Below are positions 16,556 to 25,010 of a DNA stretch of 64,000 bases, piece after piece. The notes under the pieces are model-generated. The model was given only the letters and a program-made list of their open reading frames with translations, made no database searches and was not told the origin of the DNA. Numbering within the stretch: the first letter of the stretch is position 1; each line of letters starts with the position of its first letter. The position numbers and the translations under genes were made by a program. The stretch is from the NCBI RefSeq assembly GCF_029590555.1, contig NZ_CP081001.1, positions 62,001-126,000 on the forward strand, written 5' to 3'. The DNA comes from Sphingobium sp. V4. Its GTDB lineage: Bacteria; Pseudomonadota; Alphaproteobacteria; Sphingomonadales; Sphingomonadaceae.

Positions 16556-18136
16556 ATGACCATGTCCGACATTCTCCGCAGCGCCGCTCAGGCGTCCAAG
16601 GCTTGGCCCTATGAGGAAGCCCGGAAGCTGCTCAAGCGCTACCCCGGTGCTGCGCCCGACAAGGGGCATATCCTGTTCGAAACCGGCTATGGCCCGTCGG
16701 GCCTGCCGCATATCGGCACCTTCAACGAAGTGCTGCGCACCACCATGGTCCGCAACGCCTTCCACGCGCTGTCGGATATCCCGACCCGGCTGGTGGCGTT
16801 CAGCGACGACATGGACGGGCTGCGCAAGGTGCCGGACAATGTCCCCAACCAGGCGATGCTGACCGAATATCTGGGCAAGCCGCTGACGCAGGTACCCGAT
16901 CCCTTCGAGAAATATGAGAGTTTCGCGCATCATAACAATGCGATGCTGCGCGAGTTTCTCGACCGTTTCGGATTCGACTATGAATTCGTCTCGGCGACCG
17001 AGCGCTACAATGCAGGTGCCTTCGACGAAGCGCTGCGCCAGGTGCTGCGCCGTTACCAGGCGATCATGGACATCATGCTGCCGACCCTGCGCAAGGAACG
17101 GCAGGCGACCTATTCGCCGGTGCTGCCGATCAGCCCGAAGAGCGGCATCGTGCTTCAGGTGCCGGTCGAGGTGATCGACGCAGAGGCCGGTCTCGTCCGT
17201 TTCGAGGATGAGGGCGAGATGATCGAGCAGTCGATCCTTTCGGGCGGTGCCAAGCTGCAATGGAAGGTCGACTGGGCGATGCGCTGGTACGCGCTGGGCG
17301 TCGACTATGAAATGGCGGGCAAGGATCTGATCGATTCGGTGACGCAGTCGTCGAAAATCTGCCGCGCGCTCGGCGGCCGCCCGCCCGAAGGCTTCAACTA
17401 TGAGATGTTCCTCGACGAAAAGGGCGAGAAAATCTCCAAGTCCAAGGGCAACGGTCTCAGCCTGGAACAATGGCTGACCTATGGCCCGCAGGAGAGCCTG
17501 GCTTTCTACGCCTATCGCGAGCCGAAGAAGGCCAAGCAGCTGCACATGGGCGTGATCCCGCGCGCGGTCGACGAATATTGGCAGTTCCGCGGCAATTATC
17601 CCCGCCAAGCGATCGAGCAGCAACTGGGCAACCCGGTGCATCACATCCACGACGGCAAGCTGCCGGAGGGGGAACTGCCGGTCACGTTCGGCCTGTTGCT
17701 GAACCTTGTGGGCGTGATGGGTGACGCCAGCAGCGACCAGGTCTGGGGCTATCTCCAGAATTATGTGCCCGGCGCGAGCGCGGAGACCTATCCCGAGCTC
17801 GATGCGCTGATCGGCCATGCGCTGGCCTATCACCGCGATTTCGTAGCCCCGACGCTCCAGCGGCGCGCGCCCGAGCCGAACGAGGCTGCGGCGCTCGCCC
17901 GGCTGGACTCGGAACTGGCGGCGCTGCCGGGCGAGGCTACGGCTGAAGATATCCAGAATATCGTCTACGCCATCGGCAAGGATGAGGCGTTCGGCTTCGC
18001 CGAACTGCGCGACTGGTTCAAGGCGCTTTACCAGACGCTGCTGGGCGCCGACCAGGGACCGCGCATGGGCAGCTTCATCGCGCTCTATGGTGTTGAAAAC
18101 AGCCGCAAGCTGATCGCAGAGGCGTTGGCGGGATAA
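16556..18136 (+). CDS. lysK: lysine--tRNA ligase, class I
   Basis: This roughly 526-residue enzyme charges tRNA-Lys and is the class I (archaeal-type) LysRS used by many alphaproteobacteria. The HIGH-type motif is LPHIGTFNE near residue 50, and the KMSKS-type loop is KISKSKGNG near 291. Both belong to a Rossmann catalytic core, followed by an alpha-helical anticodon-binding domain. I chose ATG 16556, which has AGGGG 10 bases upstream; ATG 16562 is an alternative. An intrinsic terminator lies at 18292. Confidence 0.93.
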   Translation: MTMSDILRSAAQASKAWPYEEARKLLKRYPGAAPDKGHILFETGYGPSGLPHIGTFNEVLRTTMVRNAFHALSDIPTRLVAFSDDMDGLRKVPDNVPNQAMLTEYLGKPLTQVPDPFEKYESFAHHNNAMLREFLDRFGFDYEFVSATERYNAGAFDEALRQVLRRYQAIMDIMLPTLRKERQATYSPVLPISPKSGIVLQVPVEVIDAEAGLVRFEDEGEMIEQSILSGGAKLQWKVDWAMRWYALGVDYEMAGKDLIDSVTQSSKICRALGGRPPEGFNYEMFLDEKGEKISKSKGNGLSLEQWLTYGPQESLAFYAYREPKKAKQLHMGVIPRAVDEYWQFRGNYPRQAIEQQLGNPVHHIHDGKLPEGELPVTFGLLLNLVGVMGDASSDQVWGYLQNYVPGASAETYPELDALIGHALAYHRDFVAPTLQRRAPEPNEAAALARLDSELAALPGEATAEDIQNIVYAIGKDEAFGFAELRDWFKALYQTLLGADQGPRMGSFIALYGVENSRKLIAEALAG

Positions 18137-18291
18137 TTTATTGCGCAAACCGGCGCGGAACGGGAACATTCTACCCGATTTCGCGTTTGCGCATATGGTC
18201 CACCCCCCTTTCGGACTGGTGATGCGCCTTGCGCGTGTCATCGGCCGCGTGCGCCCGGAAACGGGCGGCGCGGCCAAGGGCGGGAAAGAGG

Positions 18292-18329
18292 AAACGGCCC
18301 CGATCGGATGATCGGAGCCGTTTTTTTTC
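18292..18329 (+). terminator. intrinsic terminator downstream of lysK
   Basis: A 7-bp stem (18292-18298 with 18317-18323) continues through an inner CCGAT/ATCGG stem and is followed by a run of eight T. It lies 156 bases after the lysK stop, in convergent position with the RcnB gene ending at 18341. Confidence 0.8.
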
Positions 18330-18340
18330 TCTCGCAGCGC

Positions 18341-18811
18341 TTACCAGAAGAAGCCGCGATTCACCTCCATCACACGACCGGTACGGACGTTGACCAGCAG
18401 CACGTCATTATAGTGGCGGACCCAGCGCAGGTTCGCGCCCGGACGGGGCAGGCGATAGCGATAGGGGTCGGCGATATAATAGCGCGAGCTGTAATAGGTC
18501 GGCCGCAACTGCGCGCCCCGGTTCCAGGCGGTGTAGCGGAAAGGCGCGCGCCAGTTGCCGCCGCGATAGACGTCGCGGTGCGATCTGCGATAATCCTGCC
18601 AGTCCTCGCGTGCTTCCTGCCGGGCGTCGCGGACATCGCGGCGCGCCTCGCGCACGTCATGGCGGTCGCCATAGCGCTGCGCCTGGCGCAGGTCGCGCTG
18701 TTCTTCACGCACATTGCGTTCGCTGCGGCGCGCCTCGCCATAGGATTGGGCAGACGCGACGCCGGGAACGACGGTGGCGGCCAGCAGACCCAGAATGATG
18801 AACTTACGCAT
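18341..18811 (-). CDS. RcnB-like periplasmic protein
   Basis: This 156-residue exported protein has a signal peptide (cleavage near GVASAQ, residue 22) and a middle rich in Arg, Glu and Asp. Its C-terminal domain is like that of RcnB: ADPYRYRLPRPGANLRWVRHYNDVLLVNVRTGRVM, with the usual NRGFFW ending. RcnB in E. coli is a periplasmic protein affecting nickel/cobalt efflux; the role here is unproven and no efflux gene is adjacent. A second, longer RcnB-like gene lies about 1 kb downstream on the same strand. Confidence 0.83.
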   Translation of the reverse strand: MRKFIILGLLAATVVPGVASAQSYGEARRSERNVREEQRDLRQAQRYGDRHDVREARRDVRDARQEAREDWQDYRRSHRDVYRGGNWRAPFRYTAWNRGAQLRPTYYSSRYYIADPYRYRLPRPGANLRWVRHYNDVLLVNVRTGRVMEVNRGFFW

Positions 18812-19076
18812 AGAATATCTCCCATTCGGCTTGACGGATGAACCCCGTCAGTGAGGCCGGGTTCCTTCGTCAACGAGAGGAGATATGCCCTGCCGCGCCT
18901 GAACGGGTCGGGAATGATCCAGTCAGATTCCAGTCATTTATGTCGCAAAGTGTATCGCCGGCTGGTGTCTGAAAATGCGCTGGAACGCGCGTGTCGAGGC
19001 GGCACCGGCCGGCTCCCCCACCCATATGATATTGGCGCCGGGCGGCACGCTGGGGCGCAGGTCGACGCAGCCGGCA

Positions 19077-19751
19077 TCACCCCCAGGGGCGTTCGCGAAA
19101 CCATTTGGTGACGACATATTTTGTGCCACGTTCGACCGGGCGCGCCGCGTGCAGGCTGAAGCGGTTGGGTGCGCCGTCGCGGTCCATATTGTTCCAGATC
19201 AGGATCATACCCTCGACCGGGGGCACCATGAATTCGCACTGCGGGAAATGCGTCTCTCCCCCCGCCTCGACGGGCGAGAGGTAGATCATCGCCGTCCAGG
19301 TGCGCTGCCCCCCGCTCTCGCGCATGGCCTGCCAATAATCGGCTGTCACCGGGAAATAGTCGCAATGGACCCGATATTCCTGGCCCTCGGTATAGCGCTG
19401 CCCCTGCAACGTTTCGCCATGGCTGGCGGGCAGGCCGGTGAGCGCGCAGATGCGGCCGGTGATGGATTCGACCAGCGGGTTCCACGGGCTGAGATTGCCG
19501 CTATGGCTGGTGCGATAGTCGGCGTTGGCGCTGCCGGAAAAGAGCGACGACGGCCTGGCGCTGGCGTCGATCAGTTCGCGCAGGCCGGCGCATTCCTCCG
19601 CGCTCAGGAAATTCTGGCGGCCGTAGATGTCCAGATGCGGCGAATCGATCCGGCTCACCATCGGATTGCGGTCCAGCCGGGCGCGGACGCTGGCGCCAAA
19701 TTGCGCGCGGGCGGGCGAGGCGATGCCCCCGTCGTCGATCATGTCGGTCAT
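19077..19751 (-). CDS. 2OG-Fe(II) oxygenase (prolyl-4-hydroxylase-like)
   Basis: This 224-residue protein resembles the bacterial prolyl 4-hydroxylase alpha-subunit type dioxygenases. The iron-binding triad is His129/Asp131 in YRVHCDYFP and His201 in RFSLHAARPV. Lys211 in GTKYVVTKWF would bind 2-oxoglutarate. There is no signal peptide, so it is probably cytoplasmic. Substrates are unknown; related proteins hydroxylate proline in proteins or free substrates. It lies between two RcnB-like genes on the same strand, but spacing of over 100 bp on each side argues against a tight operon. Confidence 0.87.
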   Translation of the reverse strand: MTDMIDDGGIASPARAQFGASVRARLDRNPMVSRIDSPHLDIYGRQNFLSAEECAGLRELIDASARPSSLFSGSANADYRTSHSGNLSPWNPLVESITGRICALTGLPASHGETLQGQRYTEGQEYRVHCDYFPVTADYWQAMRESGGQRTWTAMIYLSPVEAGGETHFPQCEFMVPPVEGMILIWNNMDRDGAPNRFSLHAARPVERGTKYVVTKWFRERPWG

Positions 19752-19782
19752 CCCCGCCCATTGCCACAGCGGAGGCGGGCAT

Positions 19783-19813
19783 GAAAAGACCCCGGCGCGT
19801 CGCCACGCCGGGG
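19783..19813 (-). terminator. intrinsic terminator of the long RcnB-like gene
   Basis: On the minus strand a perfect 8-bp GC stem (arms 19806-19813 and 19790-19797) is followed by TCTTTTC. It sits about 48 bases after the RcnB-like gene stop. A second perfect 7-bp hairpin lies at 19822-19841, between the stop and this terminator. Confidence 0.7.
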
Positions 19814-19860
19814 CCAGGCACTCCTGAAGGCCAGTTCAGGAAGGGGAGTGGGCCGTCCGC

Positions 19861-20787
19861 CTACCAGAAGAAATCATGGATCACGTCGACGACATAGCCG
19901 TCGCGCAGATCGACCAGCAGCGCATCGTCATAATAACGCACCCAGCGCAGCGTGCCGTAGGCGGGCGGCAGGCGATAGGCATAGGGATCGCTCAGCCAGT
20001 AGCTGTTGGAATAGAGCAGGCTGTTGAGGAATATCCCCACCGAAAAGCGCCGATAGCCATAGTCCCAGCCGCGCGGGGCATAATAGCGGCCGATCCGGTA
20101 GCGGTCGCCATAGCGGCTGCGATAGCTGCTCCAGTCATAGCGGCGATCGTTGCGCCAGCCATTGTCCCAGCGCCGCTGGCTGCTCCAGCGGGTGCGGTCG
20201 TCGTAGCGGCGGCCATTGTTCCAGCTGGTGCCGCTCCAGCCGCGATTGTCGGTCCAGCGCCGGTCGTCGCGCCGGTCGTTCCGCCAGTCCTGCCGGTCAT
20301 CCCTGCGGTCGTTGCGCCAGTCCTGGCGATCGTCGCGGCGGTCGTTCCGCGCATCCTGCCGGTCATCGCGCCGGTCGCCGCGCCACTCCTGTCGATCGTC
20401 CCGCCGATCGTCGCGCCAATCCTGTCGCTGCTCGCGCCGTTCGCGCACCGCCTGCTCGACGGCGCGGTTGGCGGGCAGGTTGGGTTCCCCGCGCCAGCGT
20501 GAATCGGGGCGCGGCGGGGCCATTTGTCCGGCAGGCGGTTGGGCCGCACGCTGCTGCCAGCGCTGCCCGCCAGCATCGCCGCGCTGTTGCCAGCGTTGCG
20601 CGCCGCCCTCGCCGCGCGGCTGGTTTGGGCGTTCGCCGCGCCAGCCCGCGCCGTCGCCACCCGCCCGGGCAGCGCGCTCGCCGCGATTGCCGCGTTCCTG
20701 CCCCGCCTGCGCCTGGGCATAAGCGGGCGCGATCCCGCCCAGCAGTGTCGCGCCCATCAGGCCGGCCAGCATCATTTTCCTGAACAT
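19861..20787 (-). CDS. RcnB-like protein with arginine/aspartate repeats
   Basis: This 308-residue exported protein has a signal peptide (ending near APAYAQA, residue 25) and a Gly/Gln/Arg-rich segment. About five 11-residue repeats of the type DRRDDRQDWRN follow, encoded by 33-bp direct repeats. It ends with the RcnB-type domain SDPYAYRLPPAYGTLRWVRYYDDALLVDL and a VIHDFFW tail. It is about twice the length of its neighbour at 18341 owing to the repeat region. A periplasmic location is expected. Metal or polyanion binding by the charged repeats is only speculation. Confidence 0.82.
   Translation of the reverse strand: MFRKMMLAGLMGATLLGGIAPAYAQAQAGQERGNRGERAARAGGDGAGWRGERPNQPRGEGGAQRWQQRGDAGGQRWQQRAAQPPAGQMAPPRPDSRWRGEPNLPANRAVEQAVRERREQRQDWRDDRRDDRQEWRGDRRDDRQDARNDRRDDRQDWRNDRRDDRQDWRNDRRDDRRWTDNRGWSGTSWNNGRRYDDRTRWSSQRRWDNGWRNDRRYDWSSYRSRYGDRYRIGRYYAPRGWDYGYRRFSVGIFLNSLLYSNSYWLSDPYAYRLPPAYGTLRWVRYYDDALLVDLRDGYVVDVIHDFFW
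20262..20430 (-). repeat. 33-bp direct repeats coding for DRRDDRQDWRN units
   Basis: Five imperfect copies with a strict 33-bp period (landmark CAGTCCTG-like cores at 20285, 20318, 20351, 20384 and 20417) lie inside the RcnB-like gene. The period keeps frame, so copy-number change by slippage would lengthen or shorten the protein by 11 residues. Confidence 0.85.
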
Positions 20788-20981
20788 CGTTCATATCCTC
20801 AACCGGGGACAGACCGTCCCGTCATGATGCCGGTATAGGTGATGCGGCGTGTCGCAAGTCTGAACCCGACCGTCAGCGTTCAGAAAGGAAATCGACAACC
20901 CAATATGGACATCGGGGCATATATTTCTCATCCTTCGTTGTTGTAGCGGCGCAGCAACAAAATTGCGACGCGGCGGAAAAG

Positions 20982-20995
20982 CTGATCCAGATCAG
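20982..20995 (+). promoter_or_regulatory. FNR/FixK-like palindrome upstream of the phytochrome operon
   Basis: CTGATCCAGATCAG is a perfect 14-bp palindrome centred 41 bp upstream of the heme oxygenase GTG. It matches the FNR/FixK consensus TTGAT-N4-ATCAA except at the outermost base on each side. It could place the operon under oxygen control. Confidence 0.4.
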
Positions 20996-21029
20996 TGCAA
21001 GCCGCTTTCACTCCCTTTAGGACTGCCGA

Positions 21030-21569
21030 GTGAAGAAATCCCCCGATGACGGCCGCGTGCGTCAGGCCCTGCGTGATGCGACGATGGACAGCCATCGGCG
21101 CGTGGATGCGCTGTTCGCGGATTTGCCGCTCGATTCGGCGACAAGCTACCGCGTCTTCCTGACCGCCCATGGCCGTGCGCTCGGTGCGATCGAGCCGGTC
21201 GCCCGCCCGGCATCGCCGCGTCTGCCGCTGCTGGCCGACGATCTGGATGCATTGGGAACGGCGTTGCCCGCGCCGTTGCCAGCCGCCGACGAAGCGGCCG
21301 ACGGCTATCGCTGGGGGCTTCTCTACACGCTCGAAGGATCGCGGCTGGGCGGCGCGATGCTGGCGCGGCAGGTGGGGGAAGGCCTGCCCAGCGCCTATCT
21401 CTCCGCCGTTCATGGCAAGGGCGAATGGCTTTCCTTCCAGCGCGCGCTCGACAGCGCTGCGGCGGAAGGCGGCGAAGGCTGGCTGGAGGACGCCGTGCAG
21501 GGCGCTCTGGCCGCCTTCGCCCTGTTTGCCAGGGCGGGCGAGGAAGCGCGGATGGCCGGACATGGCTGA
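21030..21569 (+). CDS. biliverdin-producing heme oxygenase
   Basis: This 179-residue protein matches bacterial heme oxygenases, which cleave heme to biliverdin, CO and iron. The proximal heme-ligand histidine is His22 in ATMDSHRRVDALF, and the distal-helix segment WGLLYTLEGSRLGGAML is recognisable. The start is GTG 21030, with AGGA 8 bases upstream. The bacteriophytochrome gene starts at 21562, overlapping this one by 8 bases, so enzyme and photoreceptor are made together. Biliverdin is the chromophore the phytochrome needs. A gene symbol such as bphO or hmuO would be a guess, so none is given. Confidence 0.87.
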   Translation: MKKSPDDGRVRQALRDATMDSHRRVDALFADLPLDSATSYRVFLTAHGRALGAIEPVARPASPRLPLLADDLDALGTALPAPLPAADEAADGYRWGLLYTLEGSRLGGAMLARQVGEGLPSAYLSAVHGKGEWLSFQRALDSAAAEGGEGWLEDAVQGALAAFALFARAGEEARMAGHG

Positions 21570-24129
21570 TGGCCGTGATCCTGGCGCGATCGATTTCGCC
21601 GTCGACCTCACCAACTGCGATCGCGAGCCGATCCATGTGCTGGGCAAGGTCCAGCCTTTCGGCTTCCTGATCGCGTTGACGGCCGACTGGCTGGTGTCGC
21701 GGGTGTCGGCGAACAGCGCCGCCTTCATCGGCCTTGCGCCGGACGATCTGCTGGGCCGGCCGATCAGCGCGATCTTCTCCGGCGATGCCATCCATGCGCT
21801 GCGCAATCGCATCACCCTGCTTCGCGGTCCCGATTCGGTCGAGCGCGTCTTTTCGCTCGCGCTGATGGACGGCGGCACGGCCTTCGACGTGGCGGTGCAT
21901 TTCTCCGGCCCGCTGGTGGTGATCGAGGCCGAACCCGCCAGCCATGACGAAATGGAGGCGAGCAGCACCGTCCGGTCGATGGTGGCGCGGCTGGGACAGG
22001 CGGACGGCATGACCGCCTTCCTGCGCGATGGCGCGCGTCAGGTGCGGGCGCTGACCGGTTTCGACCGGGTGATGGTCTATCGCTTCGCCGACGGCGGCGA
22101 CGGCGAGGTCGTCGCCGAAGCGCTCAAGCCCGGCGTCGACAGCTTCCTCGGCCTCCACTATCCGGCGTCCGACATTCCGGTCCAGGCACGCGCGCTCTAT
22201 CTGCGCAACATCTTCCGCATCATCGCCGACGTGCACGCGGAGCCGGTGCCGGTCGTGCCCGCGCTGGACCCGACCGGGGCGGCGCTCGACATGTCGCTGT
22301 GCCTAACGCGAGCGGTGTCGCCGATCCATATCGAATATCTCGGCAATATGGGCGTGGGCGCGTCGCTCTCCATCTCGATCATCGTCGACGGCAGGCTGTG
22401 GGGGCTGTTCGCCTGCCATCATTACAGCCCGCGCCTGCCGACATTCGCGCAGCGCAGCGCGGCCGAACTGTTCGGCCAGATCTTCTCGATGATGCTCGAA
22501 AGCCGCGAGCGCGCCGAAACCGCCACCTATGAGGGCAAGGCGCGGCAGGTCGCCGACCGGCTGCTGGCGGCGGTGGCGCAGGATCATGACCTGCTGTCCA
22601 ATGCGCGCTGGCTGGGCGACATCATCTTCGACACGATTCCCGCCGATGGCGTCGGCGTTTATATCGACGGGCAGATGACCTTTTCGGGCCTGACGCCCGA
22701 CGAGCCTGCCTTCGTCGCGATCGTGCAGATGCTGAACCGGGTCGCCGCCAGCCAGGTCTATACGACCGACAGCCTGACCCGCGTCCTGCCCGAAGCGGCG
22801 GTCCATGCCGATCGCGCCGCCGGCATCCTCGCCATTCCGTTGTCGCGCCGGCCGCGCGACTATGTCGTGCTGTTCCGCGCCGAACAGTTGCGATCGGTGC
22901 GCTGGGCGGGCAAGCAGGACAAGCATATCGAATATGGCCCGAACGGCCCGCGCCTCACTCCGCGCAAGAGTTTCGAACAATGGTCGCAACTGGTGCAGGG
23001 CGTGGCGCTGCCTTTCACACCGGCCGAACTGCGCGTTGCCGAAGCGCTGCGTACCGCGTTGCTGGAGGTGATCCTGCGCCTGTCGGACTCCGCCGATGCC
23101 GAACGGCAGCGCGCGCATGAGAAGCAGGAACTGCTGATCGCCGAACTCAACCACCGGGTCCGCAATATCCTCTCGCTGATCCGCGGCCTGCTGTCTCAGA
23201 CCCGCGACAGCGCCGGATCGGTGGAGGAATTTATCGCCACGCTGGAAAGTCGCGTCCATGCGCTGGCGCGTGCACATGACCAGATCACCGCCGATCGATG
23301 GAGCCCGGCACGGCTCTACGACCTGATCGAGGTGGAGGCGGGCGCCTATCTCGGCGAACGCAGCGACCGGGTGCGGCTGACCGGCCCCAATGTGCTGCTG
23401 ACGCCCGGCTGCTTTACCGTGCTGGCGCTGGTCATCCATGAAATGCTGACCAACGCCGCCAAATATGGCGCGCTGTCGGACAATGGATCGGTGTCGATCG
23501 ATTGGCGCGTGGACCAGGATGGCAGCCTGCTGATCGACTGGGTCGAAAGCGGCGGCCCGCCGGTGGTCGCGCCGACGCGTCGCGGCTTCGGTTCCACCGT
23601 GATCGAACGCTCGATCCCCTATGATCTGGGCGGTCATGCGGAGATCCATTATCGGCTGGCCGGGATCGAGGCGCAATTCTGCGTGCCGTCGCGCCATGTC
23701 GTTTCGGTCCTGCCCGACGGCATCGGGCGGGAGCGTGCAAAGCCCGCGGCGCCGGCGACGCCCAGCCTGCTCAAGGGCCGCCACGTCCTGCTGGTCGAGG
23801 ACAATATGATCATCGCCATGGACGGCGAGGATGCGCTGCGCGACCTGGGGGCGGAGGTGATGACCGCCGCGAGCGTCGGCCGCGCGCGCGAAGCGATCGC
23901 GACCCAGCCGGTTGATCTGGCCGTGCTCGACTTCAATCTGGGCCATGAGACCAGCCTGCCGGTGGCGGATCTGCTGGCGGAACGGGGCATCCCTTTCCTC
24001 TTCGCGACCGGCTATGGCGACGGGCTGGAACTGCCGGTGCGTTTTCAGTCCATGACGCTGGTCAAGAAGCCCTATTCGGGCGCGACGCTGGCGCAGGCGC
24101 TGGGGCCGGTGATGGACGCCCAGGGCTGA
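21562..24129 (+). CDS. bacteriophytochrome with HWE kinase and receiver domain
   Basis: This 855-residue photoreceptor is a full red/far-red sensor kinase. The N-terminal PAS domain carries the biliverdin-attachment cysteine at residue 19 (TNCDREP). The GAF domain has PASDIPVQAR (about 201) and the chromophore-contacting SPIHIEYLGNMGVGASL (about 253). A PHY region lies at about 320-500. The kinase is of the HWE/HisKA_2 class, with phosphoacceptor His531 in ELNHRVRNILSLIRG and DWVESGGPPV. A C-terminal receiver (about 740-855) has LLVEDN, phosphoacceptor Asp790 in LDFNLG and KKPYS. Fused kinase and receiver suggest internal phosphotransfer. ATG 21562 is the only start that fits the family; the longer frame runs through the heme oxygenase gene. 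Confidence 0.94.
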   Translation: MADGRDPGAIDFAVDLTNCDREPIHVLGKVQPFGFLIALTADWLVSRVSANSAAFIGLAPDDLLGRPISAIFSGDAIHALRNRITLLRGPDSVERVFSLALMDGGTAFDVAVHFSGPLVVIEAEPASHDEMEASSTVRSMVARLGQADGMTAFLRDGARQVRALTGFDRVMVYRFADGGDGEVVAEALKPGVDSFLGLHYPASDIPVQARALYLRNIFRIIADVHAEPVPVVPALDPTGAALDMSLCLTRAVSPIHIEYLGNMGVGASLSISIIVDGRLWGLFACHHYSPRLPTFAQRSAAELFGQIFSMMLESRERAETATYEGKARQVADRLLAAVAQDHDLLSNARWLGDIIFDTIPADGVGVYIDGQMTFSGLTPDEPAFVAIVQMLNRVAASQVYTTDSLTRVLPEAAVHADRAAGILAIPLSRRPRDYVVLFRAEQLRSVRWAGKQDKHIEYGPNGPRLTPRKSFEQWSQLVQGVALPFTPAELRVAEALRTALLEVILRLSDSADAERQRAHEKQELLIAELNHRVRNILSLIRGLLSQTRDSAGSVEEFIATLESRVHALARAHDQITADRWSPARLYDLIEVEAGAYLGERSDRVRLTGPNVLLTPGCFTVLALVIHEMLTNAAKYGALSDNGSVSIDWRVDQDGSLLIDWVESGGPPVVAPTRRGFGSTVIERSIPYDLGGHAEIHYRLAGIEAQFCVPSRHVVSVLPDGIGRERAKPAAPATPSLLKGRHVLLVEDNMIIAMDGEDALRDLGAEVMTAASVGRAREAIATQPVDLAVLDFNLGHETSLPVADLLAERGIPFLFATGYGDGLELPVRFQSMTLVKKPYSGATLAQALGPVMDAQG

Positions 24130-24200
24130 AACCGACAGCGAAACAGACAGTTTCCGCATTGTCCGTTGTCCGCATCGGGCGCAGTCCCGATTGTACGACC

Positions 24201-25010
24201 ATGACACAACCGACCTTGTTCATCCCCCATGGCGGCGGTCCCTGCTTCTTCATGGACCCTTCCGATCCCGACCGGCCGCACAGCGACCCGATATGGCATC
24301 CGATGCAGGATTATCTGGCGGGCCTGATCGCCGACCTGCCCGAACGGCCAAGGGCGATCCTGCTCGTTTCGGGACATTGGGAAGAGACCGACTTCACTGT
24401 CCATGTCGGTGTCCAGCCAGAGCTGCTGTTCGACTATCATGGCTTTCCGCCGCACACTTATGCACTGCGCTGGGATGCGCCGGGCGCTCCCGATCTGGCC
24501 CGGCGCGCGGCGGGCCTGCTGCGCGATGCCGGCTTCGCCACGGGCGAGGAAGCGGCGCGCGGCTGGGACCATGGCGTCTTCATTCCGATGAAGGTGGCGC
24601 TGCCCGATGCAGACATTCCGATCGCGCAGCTTTCACTGCGCCATGACCTCGATCCGGCGGCCCATATCGCCGCGGGCTGCGCCCTGGCGCCGCTGCGCGA
24701 CGAAGGCGTGCTGATCGTCGGGTCGGGCATGAGTTTCCACAATCTGCGCGTGCGCGGGCCGCAGGCGATCGCGCCGTCGACCGCCTGGGACTATGCGCTG
24801 ACCGCCGCCGTCACCGACCCGGACCCGGAGCGCCGGGCGATGCGGGTCGCCGCCTGGGACCAGTTGCCGCAGGCCCGCTTCGCCCATCCGCGCGAGGAGC
24901 ATCTGCTGCCCCTGATGGTGGCGCTGGGCGCAGGAGGCGACGATGCGGCGACCTGCGACCATCGCAGCAGCGTGATGGGCTGGACCGTGTCGGGCTATCG
25001 CTTCGGCTGA
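24201..25010 (+). CDS. class III extradiol dioxygenase family (DODA-type)
   Basis: This 269-residue protein belongs to the LigB/4,5-DOPA-extradiol-dioxygenase-like family of non-heme iron enzymes. Metal-ligand candidates are His10 in FIPHGGGP, the histidine in LLVSGHWEE, and that in GWDHGVFIPM. VGSGMSFHN and the late HPREEHLLPL also fit. The in vivo substrate is unknown; E. coli YgiD opens the ring of DOPA. It begins 71 bases after the phytochrome gene and could be read through from it. It overlaps the 3' end of the minus-strand 2Fe-2S gene by 16 bp. ATG 24201 gives the conserved N-terminus. Confidence 0.87.
   Translation: MTQPTLFIPHGGGPCFFMDPSDPDRPHSDPIWHPMQDYLAGLIADLPERPRAILLVSGHWEETDFTVHVGVQPELLFDYHGFPPHTYALRWDAPGAPDLARRAAGLLRDAGFATGEEAARGWDHGVFIPMKVALPDADIPIAQLSLRHDLDPAAHIAAGCALAPLRDEGVLIVGSGMSFHNLRVRGPQAIAPSTAWDYALTAAVTDPDPERRAMRVAAWDQLPQARFAHPREEHLLPLMVALGAGGDDAATCDHRSSVMGWTVSGYRFG

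Noticed and set aside
18195..18311. 38-codon ORF between lysK and its terminator
   Set aside because: No ribosome binding site and the stop lies inside the terminator stem; not supported.
22303..24207. 634-residue minus-strand frame within the phytochrome gene
   Set aside because: The sense-strand phytochrome has all catalytic motifs; this frame is its shadow.
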